Source of the DNA: Thalassospira tepidiphila MCCC 1A03514
Lineage (GTDB): Bacteria > Pseudomonadota > Alphaproteobacteria > Rhodospirillales > Thalassospiraceae
Length of the DNA stretch: 64,000 nucleotides
Direction of reading: 5' to 3'
Assembly (NCBI RefSeq): GCF_001662875.1
Contig: NZ_JPVZ01000011.1
Span: forward strand, 55,464 to 119,463
Part shown: in pieces, positions 53,735-64,000 of the stretch
Position numbering within the stretch: the stretch's first letter is position 1
Layout: each line of letters opens with the position of its first letter
Notes under the pieces: generated by a model
Database searches by the model: none
What the model was told of the DNA's origin: nothing
The model's input: only the letters and a program-made list of their open reading frames with translations
Position numbers and translations under genes: made by a program

Positions 53735-53828
53735 ACAACAACTGGATGCTCATATTGTTGTGCTGACGCTAGACAACAAGCTTGACGGCGACAAGGGGAG
53801 ATGGAGCCAAAAGGTACTTTGGCTCCAT
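53735..53828. promoter_or_regulatory. Repeated ACAACAA/TTGTTGT elements and a hairpin upstream of the flavoprotein gene
   Basis: ACAACAA at 53735 and 53773 and TTGTTGT at 53755 alternate, so each neighbouring pair forms an inverted repeat. An 11-base perfect inverted repeat (ATGGAGCCAAA/TTTGGCTCCAT) follows at 53801-53828. They may be operators for the divergent flavoprotein and MAPEG genes. Confidence 0.4.
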
Positions 53829-53951
53829 AAAATCATACGATCTGGCACCACGAAATCGTTTACCACTCAGGGCTTAAAGGTCACCATGAATGATCTATTG
53901 CCTGCCCATAGAACGTAGATCATATAGTCCCATCAGACATCCGGTTTCCCA

Positions 53952-54368
53952 ATGACTTACGAATTAACCATTCTGGTTCTCAACGCGCTGCTCTGCCTGG
54001 CTTTCCCATGGGCCTATAATTATGCCTACGCCAAGCAGCCCGGTGTTGGGGGCAAACGCCTCATGGGCAACCGCGACGCCCTGCCCGAACGGACCGGCAT
54101 GGCCGCACGCGGGGTACGCGCCCATCAGAACCATCTCGAAAACCTTGTTCCCTTTGCGATTATCGTACTGACTGCACATGTCATCGGTGTGTCCAATAGT
54201 GTGACCGTTGCCTGTGCGACCATTTTTCTCGCGGCGCGCATTGCACATGGCGGGCTTTATCTTGCGGGCATCACGCGCGTTCCGGGGATCAATGGCGTGC
54301 GCTCGCTTGCCTATTTCGTCAGCCTGTTTTCGATGCTGGTTTACGCGTCCCAACTGTTTTTGGCCTAG
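53952..54368 (+). CDS. MAPEG family membrane protein
   Basis: The 138-residue protein has four membrane helices and the family motif RAHQNHLENLVPFAIIVL. MAPEG proteins act on glutathione or eicosanoid-like substrates in eukaryotes; bacterial members are poorly characterised. It starts with ATG at 53952 without a strong ribosome site. Confidence 0.88.
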   Translation: MTYELTILVLNALLCLAFPWAYNYAYAKQPGVGGKRLMGNRDALPERTGMAARGVRAHQNHLENLVPFAIIVLTAHVIGVSNSVTVACATIFLAARIAHGGLYLAGITRVPGINGVRSLAYFVSLFSMLVYASQLFLA

Positions 54369-54500
54369 GTCTAAGCGATGATTTACATCCTTGATTGATC
54401 GTGTGCTTGCCGGGCACTGCGAGTTTTGCCTTAATGAACGCCAATAATGCCGCGCACAAAGCAGCGGCAACAGGGAATGGTTCAGGAAAGGACGTTTTAC

Positions 54501-55259
54501 ATGACGCAGAAAGTCGCACTGGTCACCGGGGCCGCACGCGGGATCGGACTTGCTACCACCAAACTATTTATCGATCAGGGCTGGAAAGTCGCCATGATTG
54601 ATCGCGACGGACCAGAACTAAGCGCTGCGTCAAAAACCGTTTCGGATGTCGCTTCTGCCTTTGAATATGACGTCTCCGACCCCGCACAGGTTGACCAGAT
54701 GGTCGATGCCGTGCTTTCGGCCTTTGGTCGCTTAGATGCTGTCGTCAACAATGCCGGTGTTGCCGACTTCCTGCCGGTCGAGGAAACAAGCTTCGCGACC
54801 TGGCGCCGCATCATGGAAACCAACCTTGATGGTGTCTTTCTTGTCTCACAGGCGACCATAGCAGCACTCAAGGAAACCAGAGGCGCGATTGTCAATATCG
54901 GCTCGATCTCCGGCCTTCGCGCATCAACGCTTCGTGTCGCCTATGGCACATCAAAAGCTGCGGTCATTCACATGACCAAACAACAGGCCGCCGAACTGGG
55001 GGAATATGGCATCCGCGCCAATTGCGTCTGCCCCGGCCCGGTCAAAACCAAACTCGCCATGGCCGTGCATTCGCCAGAAATTATCTCGGCCTATCTCGAC
55101 GCGATGCCCCTGGGCCGCTATGGCACAGAAAACGAAATTGCCGAAGTCATCCATTTCCTGTGCTCCGACAAGGCAAGCTTTGTTACCGGCCAGATCGTTG
55201 CCGCCGATGGCGGGTTCGAAACAACCGGCGTTGGCCTACCCGCCCTTCGCAGAGAGTAA
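54501..55259 (+). CDS. Short-chain dehydrogenase/reductase, FabG-like
   Basis: The 252-residue protein has the cofactor motif TGAARGIGLATT, NNAG, the catalytic serine in NIGSISG and the YGTSKAAVIHMTK pair, as in classical SDR enzymes. The substrate cannot be told. The start at 54501 has AAAGGA nine bases upstream. A small lipoprotein gene follows after 13 bases. Confidence 0.9.
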   Translation: MTQKVALVTGAARGIGLATTKLFIDQGWKVAMIDRDGPELSAASKTVSDVASAFEYDVSDPAQVDQMVDAVLSAFGRLDAVVNNAGVADFLPVEETSFATWRRIMETNLDGVFLVSQATIAALKETRGAIVNIGSISGLRASTLRVAYGTSKAAVIHMTKQQAAELGEYGIRANCVCPGPVKTKLAMAVHSPEIISAYLDAMPLGRYGTENEIAEVIHFLCSDKASFVTGQIVAADGGFETTGVGLPALRRE

Positions 55260-55272
55260 AGGTAATGATCCC

Positions 55273-55425
55273 ATGCGCCCGCTTCGCCTGATCATCGCAT
55301 TGACCGCCATATTGGCCCTGTCGTCATGCCTGACATTTAACTGGCAGCGCAGCGTGCAGCAGGCTTTGTCAAATGCGTGTAACTCCTCAGGCGATTGCGG
55401 GTCGGAGGGGCCGGGCTCGAACTAG
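55273..55425 (+). CDS. Small 50-residue lipoprotein
   Basis: The protein has a basic start (MRPLRLIIALTAILAL) and a lipobox LSSC with the lipid-bearing cysteine at residue 19. The mature part is only about 32 residues long and has two more cysteines (NACNSSGDCGSE). It is reminiscent of entericidin-type small lipoproteins in size, but without clear similarity. A terminator follows 11 bases after the stop. Confidence 0.65.
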   Translation: MRPLRLIIALTAILALSSCLTFNWQRSVQQALSNACNSSGDCGSEGPGSN

Positions 55426-55436
55426 CTCAAATGCAA

Positions 55437-55465
55437 AACGGCGCGCCCAGTGGACGCGCCGTTTG
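55437..55465. terminator. Bidirectional terminator between the lipoprotein gene and guaA
   Basis: AAACGGCGCG and CGCGCCGTTT form a perfect 10-base-pair stem with a 9-base loop. Confidence 0.85.
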
Positions 55466-55486
55466 TTGGTTCCGGTATCGGAAAAC

Positions 55487-57040
55487 CTATTCCCATTCAA
55501 TCGTTCCGGGTGGCTTCGAGGTGAAGTCATAGGTCACACGGTTAATGCCGTTGACTTCATTTATGATCCGGTTGGCGATACGGCCAAGCAGTTCCGGCGG
55601 GAACGGGAAGAAGTCGGCGGTCATGCCGTCGGTTGAGGTCACGGCACGCAAGGCGCATGCATAATCGTAAGTACGACCATCGCCCATGACGCCAACGGTA
55701 CGAACCGGTAGCAGCACAGCGAATGCCTGCCAAATGGCATCATACAAACCGGCATTGCGGATTTCTTCGAGATAGATCGCGTCCGCCTTGCGCAGCACAT
55801 CAAGCTTTTCACGCGTGATCGGCTGACCCGGGATACGGATGGCAAGGCCCGGTCCGGGAAACGGGTGACGGCCAACAAAGCTGTCAGGCAGGCCCAGTTC
55901 GCGGCCCAAATCACGGACTTCGTCCTTGAACAGTTCACGAAGCGGTTCGACCAGCTTCATGTTCATGCGTTCCGGAAGACCGCCAACGTTGTGGTGCGAC
56001 TTGATGGTGACCGACGGACCGCCGGTAAAAGACACACTTTCGATCACGTCGGGATAAAGCGTTCCCTGTGCCAGGAAGTCTGCACCACCGATTTTCTTGG
56101 CTTCTTGTTCGAACACTTCGATGAACAGACGGCCAATGGTTTTGCGTTTTACTTCCGGGTCGGTTTCGCCTTCGATGGCACCGATGAAGGTGTCGGACGC
56201 ATCAACATGCACAAGCGGAATGTTGTAGTGATCGCGGAACAGGGTGACGACCTGATCGGCCTCGCCCGAACGCATGAAGCCGTGATCTACAAACACGCAG
56301 GTCAGCTGATCGCCAATCGCTTCGTGGATCAGAACCGCGGTGACGGAACTGTCAACACCACCCGACAGACCACAGATGACCTTGCCATCGCCGACCTGTT
56401 TGCGGATCTTGTCGATCGCATCGTCTTTATAGGCATTCATGGTCCAGTCGCCAGAGCACCCGGCAACACCATGGGTGAAGTTCTTGAGAAGCTGCGCACC
56501 ATGCGGAGTGTGCACCACTTCCGGGTGGAACTGCACGGCATAGAATTTCTTGTCGTCATTGGCGATGGCGGCAAACGGCGCGCCTTCGGATTTACCAACA
56601 ACGCGGAAACCATCGGGCAGCGCATCAACGCGGTCGCCGTGGCTCATCCAGACCTGTTCGCGGGCACCCTCGGCCCAGACACCTTTGAAAAGATCGCAAT
56701 CTTCAATCACGTCGACAAAGGCACGACCGAATTCACGATGATCAGAGGTCGCCACCTTGCCGCCCAACTGATTGACCATGGTCTGCTGACCATAGCAAAT
56801 GCCCAGAACCGGCACGCCGAGCTCAAACACCTTTGCCGGTGCCGAGGGGGCCTTGTCCCAATGGACAGACGCCGGGCCACCCGAAAGGATCACGGCCTTG
56901 GGAGCATATTCATCCAGGAACGCGTCCGAGATGTTGTTAAAAGGATGGATCTCGCTATAGACACCGCTTTCGCGCACGCGACGTGCAATAAGCTGGGTGA
57001 CCTGGGATCCGAAATCAATAATCAGCACGCGATCAGTCAT
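55487..57040 (-). CDS. guaA: GMP synthase (glutamine-hydrolysing)
   Basis: The 517-residue protein has an N-terminal class I glutaminase (nucleophile in VLGICYGQQ, then [11 protein letters not shown]). A PP-loop ATP pyrophosphatase domain ([10 protein letters not shown]) and the GuaA dimerisation domain follow. It converts XMP to GMP. guaB, which makes XMP, is 2.2 kb away on the same strand. Confidence 0.97.
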   Translation of the reverse strand: MTDRVLIIDFGSQVTQLIARRVRESGVYSEIHPFNNISDAFLDEYAPKAVILSGGPASVHWDKAPSAPAKVFELGVPVLGICYGQQTMVNQLGGKVATSDHREFGRAFVDVIEDCDLFKGVWAEGAREQVWMSHGDRVDALPDGFRVVGKSEGAPFAAIANDDKKFYAVQFHPEVVHTPHGAQLLKNFTHGVAGCSGDWTMNAYKDDAIDKIRKQVGDGKVICGLSGGVDSSVTAVLIHEAIGDQLTCVFVDHGFMRSGEADQVVTLFRDHYNIPLVHVDASDTFIGAIEGETDPEVKRKTIGRLFIEVFEQEAKKIGGADFLAQGTLYPDVIESVSFTGGPSVTIKSHHNVGGLPERMNMKLVEPLRELFKDEVRDLGRELGLPDSFVGRHPFPGPGLAIRIPGQPITREKLDVLRKADAIYLEEIRNAGLYDAIWQAFAVLLPVRTVGVMGDGRTYDYACALRAVTSTDGMTADFFPFPPELLGRIANRIINEVNGINRVTYDFTSKPPGTIEWE

Positions 57041-57330
57041 CGGGCCGTATCTCCGTCGAAGATTGGGTTGCGCCGTACATACGCCAAACCATCGTGATGG
57101 GCAACCCGGCGCAGATGGTTCCCAAACGATGCATTCAAAAAACTTGTCTTGTTGTTACGGGTGTCGCGGTGCAATTGCGGCGGATTTGCGCGCAGAGCAC
57201 CCCGAAAACCCCACAATTGGTCCCTTTTTTCCGCGCAATGGGCGCGCAGTATCTGAGCTAACGGAGCGCGGGAAACACCGCGTCCAAGCACGAGCATCAA
57301 ACGATTGATCAACGCAAGGGACACATCATC

Positions 57331-57624
57331 ATGAGCACTTCCACCGGTAGCAAAATCGCTATGGCCGTCGCGGGCCTTATTCTGATTGCCGGCACGGCGA
57401 CCGCCATCGCCATGACCCAGAAAGACGGTGGCACCAGCCTGCCGATCATTGGCACCGAGGAAACCGCACCTGCGCAAAACGGCAAAGACCTGATCCCTGA
57501 TAGCGCCGAAGAAATCGTTCCGGGCATGAAAAACCTTGAGAACGGCGACGCGTCCAAAGGAAGCGACGGTAGCGCAACTGGCACCGGCACCATCTTTGAC
57601 GAGCCGGTACAGACCACCGAGTAA
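57331..57624 (+). CDS. Small membrane-anchored protein of unknown function
   Basis: The 97-residue protein has one N-terminal hydrophobic helix (IAMAVAGLILIAGTATAIAM) and then a low-complexity acidic tail rich in Gly, Ser, Thr and Asp. AAGGGAC precedes the ATG and a strong terminator follows, which supports a real gene. I do not recognise a family. Confidence 0.62.
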   Translation: MSTSTGSKIAMAVAGLILIAGTATAIAMTQKDGGTSLPIIGTEETAPAQNGKDLIPDSAEEIVPGMKNLENGDASKGSDGSATGTGTIFDEPVQTTE

Positions 57625-57655
57625 CGCATAAGCGCGTTGACGGTTAAACAAAATC

Positions 57656-57686
57656 GGCCCTGCGAGCATCACTCGCAGGGCCTTTT
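57656..57686 (+). terminator. Terminator after the small membrane protein gene
   Basis: GGCCCTGCGAG and CTCGCAGGGCC form a perfect 11-base-pair stem with a 5-base loop and TTTT. Confidence 0.88.
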
Positions 57687-57755
57687 GATTTGCAGGCAGA
57701 ACAAGGGCGGTGTGAGGCTGGGACTGGGTTCCATATGCCATTACCGCCAGTGTCA

Positions 57756-59093
57756 TTACTTTACCTTGCCTTTTGCGGTGCGTTCGAACACCGCTACAAA
57801 GAAACCATCCGTGCCATGCACATTCGGCGACAAACGCAGCCACGGCTTGTCCTTGCCACCCGGTACTGGCACTGATTTTGGCGCATCCGGCCAGATTTCA
57901 TTAACCGGCACCGGTTTGAAATCCTTGCGATCGCGCATGAAGGTTTCGATCAGACGTTCGTTTTCCTCGGGCATGATTGAGCAGGTCGCATAAATCAGGC
58001 GCCCACCCTTGGTGACCTTGGCGGCACCGGCCTTAAGGATTTTGCTTTGTTCAGCCATCAGGCCGCGCAGGTCACGCTGCCCAATCCGCCAGCGCAGTGC
58101 CGGGTTACGACGCAGCGTCCCAAGGCCCGAGCACGGCACATCAAGCAACACCCGATCAAAGAAGCCCGACTTGTTACGCAGCCAGCTGTCACGTTCATCG
58201 GCAATGATGCGTTGTTGGATGCAATCGCCTGCCCCGGCACGACGTGCACGTTTGCGCGCATTGTCCAAACGACCGCCATGGGTGTCACAGGCAAGAATAC
58301 GGCCCTTGCCGCGCATATCCGCAGCAAGACCAAGCGTCTTGCCGCCACCGCCTGCACACATATCCAAAATCGTCATGCCCGGCTTGGCGTCGACCAGATG
58401 CACGCAAATCTGCGATGCTTCATCCTGGATTTCGATCAGGCCGTCTTTATAGGCCGCCGTGACCAGCATGTTCAAACCAAGCGGCAAACGAAGGCCATTC
58501 GGGGCATAGGGGGTGCGTTCGATATCCTTGATACCATCCGCCTTCAGCGACTTGATTGCATCTTCTACAGTGCCGCGCAGGCGGTTCACACGCAGATCAA
58601 GTTTGGCAGGCTGGTTATACGCCGCCATTTCGGCCGCAAGGTTTTCGTGATGCAGCTTCATCAGTTCGGTATAAAGCCATTTCGGCAATTCGGCCTTTAC
58701 CGCACCGGGCTGCGCATCATGATCAAGTGTTTTGCCCGAAAGCTTGTTGATCAGATGCTTTTCATTGGGACGCAAAATATCCGGGCAGAATTGTTCGCCA
58801 CAGAAACGGTCTTCGATGTCGCTGGTTGTCAAACCGTCATGCAACACCAGATCGGCGATCATGCGTGCACGACCGTCCTGGAACTGATAATCGCATTCCG
58901 CCAGCCACCAGCCCAGACGGGCCTGATGACGGATCAGGTTATAGAAACGTTCGCTGATTTCACGACGATCCCCGCCGCCAATATACCGGCGTGATCCGAA
59001 ATAGCCTGACACAACGCGGTCGGCGTCATCTCGGTTATGGGTCCAGCCATCGTAAAGTTCGATAACGGCTGCTATGCGGGCACCGGGTTTCAA
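57756..59093 (-). CDS. RsmB-type rRNA m5C methyltransferase
   Basis: The 445-residue protein is of the NOL1/NOP2/Sun group. It has SAM-binding DMCAGGGGKTL and the two catalytic cysteines in DVPCSGLGTLRR and YATCSIMPEEN. It methylates a cytosine of rRNA. I start it at a TTG (59093), because (M)KPGARIAAVIELYD aligns with the usual start of the family and AGGTTGG lies upstream; a longer GTG start at 59156 is possible. It lies between guaB and guaA. Confidence 0.88.
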   Translation of the reverse strand: MKPGARIAAVIELYDGWTHNRDDADRVVSGYFGSRRYIGGGDRREISERFYNLIRHQARLGWWLAECDYQFQDGRARMIADLVLHDGLTTSDIEDRFCGEQFCPDILRPNEKHLINKLSGKTLDHDAQPGAVKAELPKWLYTELMKLHHENLAAEMAAYNQPAKLDLRVNRLRGTVEDAIKSLKADGIKDIERTPYAPNGLRLPLGLNMLVTAAYKDGLIEIQDEASQICVHLVDAKPGMTILDMCAGGGGKTLGLAADMRGKGRILACDTHGGRLDNARKRARRAGAGDCIQQRIIADERDSWLRNKSGFFDRVLLDVPCSGLGTLRRNPALRWRIGQRDLRGLMAEQSKILKAGAAKVTKGGRLIYATCSIMPEENERLIETFMRDRKDFKPVPVNEIWPDAPKSVPVPGGKDKPWLRLSPNVHGTDGFFVAVFERTAKGKVK

Positions 59094-59292
59094 AGCGTAA
59101 AATCCAACCTGTTTGCGAGTGAAAGACTGCTTCGCATATGGGAAGCAAACAATCACTCTACGATAAAAAAGCTGATGACGGCAGGAAGGCCTGCCGTCAT
59201 CGAAATTTGAATGCGCCTCATATCATGGCAAGGACCATTCGCCAACAGCGTCAAACGCAAGGCTGGTCAGCCAATCAGCAGGCGCAAGTCCA

Positions 59293-60771
<1,479 letters not shown>

Positions 60772-60792
60772 TTAATCTGAGTTGGCGCGGAA

Positions 60793-60820
60793 TTTATACA
60801 CGTTATGCCCCAAATGCCAA
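60793..60820 (-). promoter_or_regulatory. guaB promoter
   Basis: On the minus strand TTGGCA and TATAAA are separated by 16 bases, about 35 bases before the guaB start. This is close to the housekeeping consensus. Confidence 0.6.
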
Positions 60821-60894
60821 GTTTTGTGCGCCCATAACAGCCCTGTGATTTTATTGATGCTTTATTTTGCGCATTCCGTTAGAAACTGGTCGAT

Positions 60895-60922
60895 GGGGCT
60901 GCCGTCAGGCGAGCCCCTTTTT
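60895..60922 (+). terminator. Orphan plus-strand terminator
   Basis: GGGGCTGCC and GGCGAGCCCC form a GC-rich stem (one bulged base) followed by five Ts on the plus strand. No plus-strand gene precedes it; both flanking genes are on the minus strand. Confidence 0.5.
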
Positions 60923-60956
60923 CATTTCCGCAAATGCGAGCCCTAGGAACGCAGAC

Positions 60957-61481
60957 CTAAAGGCTAAAGACAAACTGGTCGTAATCCATGCCAGCGTCAT
61001 TCAGCAGGTCAGTGACCATCTTGATCCCGCGCGCCATGCCTTCCTTGCGGTTGGCCTCCTTGGCCTCTTCTTCACACAGCGCCTTATAAAGCGGGATGAC
61101 CTTTTCGACCGCATCACGACGCGGCACCCGCCGGTTGGAATGATATCCGATGATCTTGCCATCCGGACCGAAGCTTGGCGTGACATTGGCCAAGACCCAG
61201 TAATGGTCGCCATTGGCACTGCGATTGATCACATAGGCGAAAATCTCGCGCCCGGCCTCAATGGTTTGCCACAGCAGGGCAAAGACCGACCTTGGCATAT
61301 CGGGATGGCGGATGATGCTGTGTGGCTGACCAAGGATATCGCGTTCACGGTATCCGGCAACACGCAGGAACGTGTCATTGGCATATGTAATCCTGCCCTT
61401 GAGATCGGTCTTTGAGACGATGATCTCATGCTCGTCAAAATGACGTTCCACCCCTGTCAGGCTAAGATTGTCCTGTTTCAT
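60957..61481 (-). CDS. Single PAS-domain protein, Aer-like
   Basis: The 174-residue protein is one PAS domain (residues 15-130, ITYANDTFLRVAGYRERDILG, then IIRHPDMP) of the Aer type, plus a short helical tail. It lacks the membrane and methyl-accepting parts of Aer. It could be an oxygen or redox sensor that acts through another protein. An upstream longer frame is unlikely. Confidence 0.85.
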   Translation of the reverse strand: MKQDNLSLTGVERHFDEHEIIVSKTDLKGRITYANDTFLRVAGYRERDILGQPHSIIRHPDMPRSVFALLWQTIEAGREIFAYVINRSANGDHYWVLANVTPSFGPDGKIIGYHSNRRVPRRDAVEKVIPLYKALCEEEAKEANRKEGMARGIKMVTDLLNDAGMDYDQFVFSL

Positions 61482-61669
61482 CAGATAAACCCCACAAGCA
61501 ATGGCCACCCCACATGGCCCGTTCCACCCGGAATGCAAGATTAACTTCTTGCCACCTTGATCATTAACGCCTTGGACGCGATCAGGGTTTGATGTAACGC
61601 AACAATGCCTGAAGAATTATAACTATTCCAGTCTATCCCATTGTGGATATTGGAATAATTTATTGATGC

Positions 61670-62476
61670 CTATTCGATCGGCGACCAGTTGTCGTCTTCG
61701 CGGATTTCGGCATTCCTGATGTCGTCCTCGGCGTTATTCTGGCCGCGGAAACCGGTCGCGATCAGATAGGCCTCGGGACTTTCGGGGCGGGATGCTGGTG
61801 GTTTGGCGTGTTTGGTCACGCGGAAGTTCTTTTTGACACGGTCAAGAAGCTCGTTCTCGGTACCGCCCTTGAACACCTTGGCAATGAAAATACCGCCCGG
61901 TGCCAGAACTTCCTCGGCAAACAGCAACGCATGTTCGACCAGATCAATAATACGAATGTGGTCGGTCTGACGGTGGCCGGTGGTTTCCGGTGACATATCG
62001 GAAATTACGGCATCAACCGCGCCCTGCAATTCGTGCTTGATCATGTCCGGCGCCTTGGGATCAAGGAAGTCGGCCTGCAAACAGGTCGCCCCCGAAATGC
62101 CTTCCCATTCAAGGATATCAAGGCCGACAACCTGGCCCTTGCCATGTTTGGAGCCGACCATCTCCACCGCCACCTGCGTCCAGCCGCCAGGGGCCGCACC
62201 AAGGTCAACAATGCGCATGCCCGGTTGCAGCAGATCAAACTGGTTGTTGATTTCAATCAGCTTGAAGGCCGCACGCGAACGATAGCCAAGACGCTTGGCT
62301 TCTTGCACATACGGGTCATTGAGTTGGCGATCAAGCCAGCGGGTCGAGGAAATCTTGCGCCCCTTGGCACTTTTTACACGCGTACGCAGGCCACGGCGTG
62401 CGCCGGTGTCGATGGCTGCAATGGCCGAACCCTTGCGGCGGCGCTGCCCGCCTTTTCCGCTGCGATTGTCGCTCAT
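61670..62476 (-). CDS. rlmE: 23S rRNA 2'-O-methyltransferase RlmE (FtsJ/RrmJ)
   Basis: The 268-residue protein has the SAM-binding VDLGAAPGGWTQVA and the K-D-K-E catalytic set (AAFKLIE, ISDMSPETTG, FIAKVFKGG, then an expected glutamate). It methylates U2552 of 23S rRNA. A basic N-terminal extension of about 40 residues (GQRRRKGS) is longer than in E. coli. It is preceded by ppx/gppA on the same strand. Confidence 0.94.
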   Translation of the reverse strand: MSDNRSGKGGQRRRKGSAIAAIDTGARRGLRTRVKSAKGRKISSTRWLDRQLNDPYVQEAKRLGYRSRAAFKLIEINNQFDLLQPGMRIVDLGAAPGGWTQVAVEMVGSKHGKGQVVGLDILEWEGISGATCLQADFLDPKAPDMIKHELQGAVDAVISDMSPETTGHRQTDHIRIIDLVEHALLFAEEVLAPGGIFIAKVFKGGTENELLDRVKKNFRVTKHAKPPASRPESPEAYLIATGFRGQNNAEDDIRNAEIREDDNWSPIE

Positions 62477-62536
62477 GATTTATCCTGAACTGAATTCTGT
62501 TTTGGCCAGACCTGCCGGGACATGGATGTCAACCGA

Positions 62537-63727
62537 TCAGGAGGAAGCCGGAATATGCGACACTGTATGACGGCGTGCGTCGCATGGGTCAATAGCGTGG
62601 CCATCTGCGCGCATCAAATCGACCAGAATGCCTTCGCGAAGTCCACGGTCGGCGACCTTAAGCGTCGCTAACGGCCAGATATCACGAATCGCTGCAAAGA
62701 TCGCCGCCCCGGCATCCATCAATTCGGCGCGCTGATTGCCAATGCACGGATGGCCCTTGCGTTTGTCCGATCCCATACGCAGCAAAAGCTCGGTCACACG
62801 TTCCGCATCATCAAACCGCAGATCAGACCCATCGACCTTGTGACGTTCATACCGTTCAAGACCAAGGGCAATGCCACAGAATGTGGTGACGGTCCCCGAG
62901 GTGCCAACCATCTGGACCTTGTCATCATCGAGCATGTCCGAGCAGCAATTACGCTTGGCAAATTCTTCAAGACGCTGGCGGATTTCGGTGCGCATGGCTT
63001 CAAACCGTTCGCGGCGTTCCTCGACCGTGGCATAACGTTCGGTCAGGCACAGAACACCGCATGGCATGGACAGGGTTTCAATGCACTGGGTCTTGCCGGT
63101 CTTGTCGACCTTGATCCAGCAGATCTCCGTACTGCCACCGCCAATATCAAACACCACCGCATAGGGCCGTTCATCGAGAAGGGCCGAGCAGGCCTGAAGC
63201 GCCAGACGGCTTTCCTCATCCGGATTGATGATATCAAGCGAGATACCGGTTTCATCGAAAACGCGACGAACAAATTCATCACGGTTATTGGCAGTGCGGC
63301 AGGCCTCGGTTGCAACGGCACGAAGCTTTGCGCCCGGATGGCGGCGCAGTTTTTTGGCGCAGACCCGAAGCGCATCAATCGCCCGGTCCATCGCCGCCTC
63401 ACACAGATAGCCCTTTTCACGCACACCTTCGCCAAGGCGCACGACACGTGAAAAGGCATCAATCACCTTGAAGCCATCATTGCACGGGCGCGCGACCAGA
63501 AGCCGGCAGTTTGAACTGCCCAAATCAATCGCCGCATAAAGCGGGGCTGTAATGCAATCAACGATGCGCGATGACTTTGTGCCACCGTCGGGGACTTGAA
63601 CGGCGGTTCCCGGTTGCGGCATGCCCGGTTTATCGGGGCCATCAAGCACGGCATGCCCGCCCATCGCAGCGCCGCCTGCCGGGCTGCTGCCCCTGTGCGA
63701 GTTGCTATGGGGGGATTGGTGCTTCAC
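62537..63727 (-). CDS. Ppx/GppA exopolyphosphatase/pppGpp phosphatase family protein
   Basis: The 396-residue protein has the actin-like fold of the Ppx/GppA family, with phosphate-binding AAIDLGSSNCRLLVA and VFDIGGGSTEI. It hydrolyses polyphosphate or pppGpp. The annotated start is a GTG; an ATG at residue 22 (MGGHAVLDG) is an alternative. An N-terminal region of about 60 residues is low-complexity and not part of the fold. It is 60 bases upstream of rlmE, a common arrangement in this group. Confidence 0.9.
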   Translation of the reverse strand: MKHQSPHSNSHRGSSPAGGAAMGGHAVLDGPDKPGMPQPGTAVQVPDGGTKSSRIVDCITAPLYAAIDLGSSNCRLLVARPCNDGFKVIDAFSRVVRLGEGVREKGYLCEAAMDRAIDALRVCAKKLRRHPGAKLRAVATEACRTANNRDEFVRRVFDETGISLDIINPDEESRLALQACSALLDERPYAVVFDIGGGSTEICWIKVDKTGKTQCIETLSMPCGVLCLTERYATVEERRERFEAMRTEIRQRLEEFAKRNCCSDMLDDDKVQMVGTSGTVTTFCGIALGLERYERHKVDGSDLRFDDAERVTELLLRMGSDKRKGHPCIGNQRAELMDAGAAIFAAIRDIWPLATLKVADRGLREGILVDLMRADGHAIDPCDARRHTVSHIPASS

Positions 63728-63896
63728 CGTTCGAAAACCTGCCTTCTGTTACACGCATAATTTCTATATCGCTGATCATCATGATATTTATGTGACGATC
63801 TCGCGAATCAACTATATGAGTGTAACGACAATCCCCGGCAAGGCAAATCCCGTATGCGGTAATCGCATGGTTGACCAGATGGAAACAAAAAAGGGG

Positions 63897-63925
63897 TTGC
63901 CAAAACCGGGCGGGTTTTATACATA
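63897..63925 (+). promoter_or_regulatory. Candidate stable-RNA promoter before the tRNA
   Basis: TTGCCA is followed 15 to 17 bases later by TATACATA and then a GC-rich discriminator (GCGGCCC). That pattern is typical of growth-rate-controlled tRNA and rRNA promoters. Confidence 0.45.
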
Positions 63926-63972
63926 GCGGCCCACACCGCGCCGCACGTCGCGCACGGTGTACCAAGTTTTGT

Positions 63973-64000
63973 TGGGGAATAGGTTAACGGTAGACCTACG
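63973..64000 (+). tRNA. 5' part of a tRNA gene, possibly tRNA-Gln, cut by the window edge
   Basis: Only the first 28 bases are present. TGGGGAA could be the acceptor strand, followed by T8, A9 and a D arm (GGT, A14, A15, G18-G19, A21, ACC) with all conserved D-loop bases, then the start of the anticodon stem. A TGGGG start fits tRNA-Gln. The anticodon is outside the window, so the identity is a guess. Confidence 0.5.

Noticed and set aside
55865..57097. A 410-residue plus-strand frame opposite guaA
   Set aside because: It mirrors guaA codons; the guaA motifs on the other strand are unambiguous.

Overview
The window is one continuous stretch of bacterial chromosome with no insertion sequence, prophage or CRISPR array visible. 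Gene content and operator types point to an alphaproteobacterium of the Rhodospirillales, most likely Thalassospira or a close relative (inference). The clues are a complete Entner-Doudoroff operon, an intracellular PHB depolymerase, paired LysR/DUF1127 modules, a Zur box of the alphaproteobacterial type and LexA boxes of the alphaproteobacterial GTTC-N7-GTTC type.

Layout. 1-2378 holds the end of a YeaH-type VWA gene and SpoVR. 2784-8844 is a six-gene, translationally coupled operon: multicopper oxidase, cytochrome c, phytochelatin-synthase-like protein, Tat-type dehydrogenase small subunit, GMC dehydrogenase and MFS transporter. Two convergent paralogous periplasmic binding proteins follow (9049-10930). 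11114-13934 is a zinc operon under a Zur box: ZnuA, DUF1007 and a NicO-type permease, without ZnuB or ZnuC. 13935-18855 carries two copies of a divergent LysR/DUF1127 module, flanking an ECF sigma/anti-sigma pair and a secreted DUF7282-type protein. 18967-24692 is the Entner-Doudoroff operon zwf-pgl-edd-glk-eda.

25420-25856 holds two exact LexA boxes driving an unlisted 43-residue membrane protein, followed by a structured 3' region. Next come phaZ, an SDR, a NudK-type hydrolase, an esterase, a 53-residue protein, a succinate-semialdehyde dehydrogenase, and a convergent cytochrome c'/cytochrome b561 pair. 33957-39293 is a Fur-box iron operon (imelysin, di-heme oxidoreductase, imelysin, DUF1513). 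Just after it a near-identical Fur box and a good sigma-70 promoter drive a probable noncoding RNA that ends in a terminator (39510-39656).

39751-46093 is an IclR-controlled cluster: a polar amino acid ABC importer, RidA, a PLP fold-type III enzyme and a 2-keto-3-deoxygluconate kinase, possibly for an amino-sugar acid such as D-glucosaminate. Its product would feed the eda aldolase upstream. 46175-51161 has a Zn/Cd P-type ATPase, a sulfotransferase, an ArsR/SmtB zinc sensor and a DUF2975/HTH pair. The rest is a dimethylglycine-dehydrogenase-like enzyme, MAPEG, SDR, a small lipoprotein, guaA, rsmB, guaB, a PAS protein, rlmE, ppx/gppA and the start of a tRNA at the right edge.

The main candidates for undescribed biology are the SOS-controlled small membrane protein, the Fur-controlled RNA, the coupled multicopper oxidase/GMC operon and the duplicated LysR/DUF1127 modules.
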